Source: JAFGUB01 sp050305515 (lineage in GTDB: Bacteria > Campylobacterota > Campylobacteria > Campylobacterales > Sulfurimonadaceae). From it: a stretch of DNA of 64,000 nucleotides. Positions 62,500 to 64,000 of the stretch are shown in pieces. Position 1 is the first letter of the stretch. Each line of letters starts with the position of its first letter. Made by a program: the position numbers and the translations under genes. The stretch spans positions 1-64,000 of the forward strand of contig JBNLFL010000015.1 in assembly GCA_050305515.1 (NCBI GenBank). The letters run 5' to 3'. The notes under the pieces were generated by a model. The model was not told the DNA's origin. It ran no database searches and worked only from the letters and a program-made list of their open reading frames with translations.

Positions 62500-62685
62500 A
62501 TGAAAGATACATTAACGACCTATCTGAGAAACTCCAAGCTGGAGCTCTCAAAAGTAATTTTCCCGACAAAACCACAGGTAAGACAAGCGTTTTATGCAGT
62601 CTTTATCGTGGTGACAGTCATAGCGCTTTTTCTTGCGCTGGTTGATTTGGTGATGTCTTCGTCACTTTCGGCAATCTTAGGTTAA
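62500..62685 (+). CDS. secE: Preprotein translocase subunit SecE
   Basis: This 61-residue protein has the conserved amphipathic segment ELSKVIFPTKPQVRQA before a single membrane helix (FYAVFIVVTVIALFLALV). It clamps SecY in the translocon. Short single-helix SecE is normal outside the gammaproteobacteria. RBS AAGGAA. Confidence 0.95.
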   Translation: MKDTLTTYLRNSKLELSKVIFPTKPQVRQAFYAVFIVVTVIALFLALVDLVMSSSLSAILG

Positions 62686-62694
62686 GGAGGCGCC

Positions 62695-63222
62695 ATGGCA
62701 CATAACTGGTATTCAATTCAGACCTACGGTAGCGAAAAAAAAGTAAAAGAAGCCATTCTTAATCTCATAGCTGAGAACAACCTTCAAGATGTTATCGAAG
62801 AGGTGATCGTCCCTACGGAAGATGTCATTGAAGTCAAAGAGGGCAAGAAGAAGATCTCTGAGCGTTCACTCTATTCTGGGTATGTGTTTATCAAGATTGA
62901 TCTCAACACCAATCTCCAGCATATGATCCAGTCGATTCCGAAAGTTTCCGGATTTGTCGGTGAGGCAAACCGTCCGACACCGCTGAGTGACAAAGACATC
63001 CAGACGATTCTGGACCGTGTACAGAATCGTGCTGCACCGAAACCGAAAGTCTATTTCGATAATGGTGAGATGGTTCGTATCATCGACGGCCCGTTTGCCA
63101 ACTTTACCGGTACGGTCGACGAATACGATCTCGAACACGGAACGCTCAAACTCAACGTTTCAATTTTTGGTCGTTCGACTCCAGTGGACATTTCGTACAC
63201 GCAAGTCGAAAAAATTATTTAA
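62695..63222 (+). CDS. nusG: Transcription termination/antitermination factor NusG
   Basis: This 175-residue protein has the NGN domain (NWYSIQTYGSEKKVKEAI, YSGYVFIKIDLN, VSGFVGEANRPTPLSD) and a C-terminal KOW domain (NGEMVRIIDGPFANFTGTVDE). It links RNA polymerase to Rho or ribosome. RBS AAGGAGG. Confidence 0.97.
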   Translation: MAHNWYSIQTYGSEKKVKEAILNLIAENNLQDVIEEVIVPTEDVIEVKEGKKKISERSLYSGYVFIKIDLNTNLQHMIQSIPKVSGFVGEANRPTPLSDKDIQTILDRVQNRAAPKPKVYFDNGEMVRIIDGPFANFTGTVDEYDLEHGTLKLNVSIFGRSTPVDISYTQVEKII

Positions 63223-63242
63223 CTTAACGAAAGGAAGCATAC

Positions 63243-63668
63243 ATGGCAAAAAAGGTCGCGGGCTACATTAAGCTCCAAATCCAGGCTGGCGCAGCAAATC
63301 CAGCACCACCAGTAGGTCCGGCACTCGGACAACGCGGTGTCAATATCATGGAATTCTGTAAGCAATTCAATGAAAAGACAAAAGATAAAGCGGGGTTCAA
63401 ACTCCCGACAATTATTACGGTTTACAGTGATAAAAGTTTTTCATTCATCACAAAACAGCCGCCTGCATCAGCTCTTCTGATGAAGGCAGCCGGCCTCAAG
63501 AAAGGCACGGATAATCCACTTAAAAACAAAGTGGGCAAAATTACACGTGCACAACTGATGGAAGTGGTGAAGCAGAAAATTGCTGACCTTAATACAAACG
63601 ATGAAGCGATGGCAGCCAATACACTGGCCGGTTCAGCGCGCTCTATGGGAATCGAAATCGTCGATTAA
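63243..63668 (+). CDS. rplK: 50S ribosomal protein L11
   Basis: This 141-residue protein has KLQIQAGAANPAPPVGPALGQRGVN, the thiostrepton-loop proline segment, and a C-terminal RNA-binding domain ending LAGSARSMGIEIV. It forms the GTPase-associated stalk base. RBS AAAGGAAG. Confidence 0.98.
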   Translation: MAKKVAGYIKLQIQAGAANPAPPVGPALGQRGVNIMEFCKQFNEKTKDKAGFKLPTIITVYSDKSFSFITKQPPASALLMKAAGLKKGTDNPLKNKVGKITRAQLMEVVKQKIADLNTNDEAMAANTLAGSARSMGIEIVD

Positions 63669-63739
63669 TCCCGACAAGATCTTCGACCGCAAAGATCTTT
63701 AAAAACATGCGGCAGAGAATTCATTAGGAGAACTCACAT

Positions 63740-64000
63740 ATGGCAAGTAAACGCTATGCTCAGTTAAGTGAAAAAATTGAAAACAACAAAAACTATTCGG
63801 TTGCTGAAGCAGCATCTTTTATTAAAGAGCTCAAATCAGCAAAATTCGACGAGACTGTAGAAATTGCTATGAACCTCAGTGTTGACCCACGTCACGCTGA
63901 CCAGATGGTTCGCGGTGCAGTCGTACTGCCACACGGTACCGGTAAAGTGGTGCGTGTTGCGGTTTTCGCCAAAGGTGTTAAAGCTGATGAAGCGAAAGCA
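63740..64000 (+). CDS. rplA: 50S ribosomal protein L1, N-terminal part
   Basis: The first 87 codons of L1 are present and the frame runs off the window: KRYAQLSEKIENNKNYSVAEA and ETVEIAMNLSVDPRHADQMVRG are clear. ATG 63740 follows TAGGAG. L1 binds 23S rRNA and often represses its own operon; the 71-base rplK-rplA gap contains a CAAGATCTTCG/CAAAGATCTTT duplication, but I see no certain operator. Confidence 0.97.
   Translation, partial: MASKRYAQLSEKIENNKNYSVAEAASFIKELKSAKFDETVEIAMNLSVDPRHADQMVRGAVVLPHGTGKVVRVAVFAKGVKADEAKA

Overview
The window is chromosomal DNA of a free-living Campylobacterota (epsilonproteobacterium), most likely of the Sulfurimonas/Sulfurovum group. The evidence is a nuo operon with a GltD-like protein in place of canonical NuoE/NuoF and two nuoG genes, a pflA-like gene directly after nuoN, a small periplasmic-type DNA ligase, a MqnP-like prenyltransferase, and the order tRNA-Thr/Tyr/Gly/Thr - tuf - rpmG - tRNA-Trp - secE - nusG - rplK - rplA. 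All identifications come from reading the sequence; no database search was run.

Region 1 (1-25,300, almost all minus strand) is a surface-polysaccharide island. From its promoter end (about 25,330) leftwards it holds cysD, cysN, an SLC13-type permease, cysC, cysQ, rfbA, rfbC, rfbD, rfbB, wzm and wzt, most of them overlapping by 1-8 bases. Next come a sulfotransferase-like protein with a repeat coiled coil, a WbsX/RgpF glycosyltransferase, a PhyH-type oxygenase and a second sulfotransferase. At the far end are glycosyltransferases, a DUF2142 membrane protein, a DUF2304 protein and a GtrA protein. PAPS synthesis, two sulfotransferases and an ABC exporter together suggest a sulfated O-antigen or capsule. 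The part left of about 14.3 kb is visibly more AT-rich and carries IS3 scars at 1-142 and 7,453-7,792, a truncated glycosyltransferase and a sulfotransferase remnant, so it looks like an exchanged segment.

Region 2 (25.4-32.4 kb) holds a small monooxygenase, a ComEA-like HhH protein, a LigE-like DNA ligase, endonuclease IV, and a coupled fadL - acyl-CoA ligase - AAA ATPase trio. Region 3 (32.6-52.4 kb) is the complex I operon nuoABCD-E'-F'-G1-G2-HIJKLMN followed by pflA. Region 4 (52.4-60.2 kb) is mixed housekeeping: miaA, a mqnP-like gene, a PilZ-like gene, yaaA, a thioredoxin-like gene and small secreted proteins. Region 5 (60.3-64 kb) is the tRNA/tuf/ribosomal cluster, cut off inside rplA.

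The most striking signal outside the gene list is the 10-bp perfect palindrome TTACATGTAA. I count 24 exact copies: 6 in one coding minisatellite and 18 scattered. A simple composition estimate predicts about 0.1. In genes it is read as Leu-His-Val or Thr-Cys-Lys. The intergenic copies sit 3-6 bases past gene 3' ends. It is absent from the AT-rich left end and from the translation cluster after 60.9 kb.
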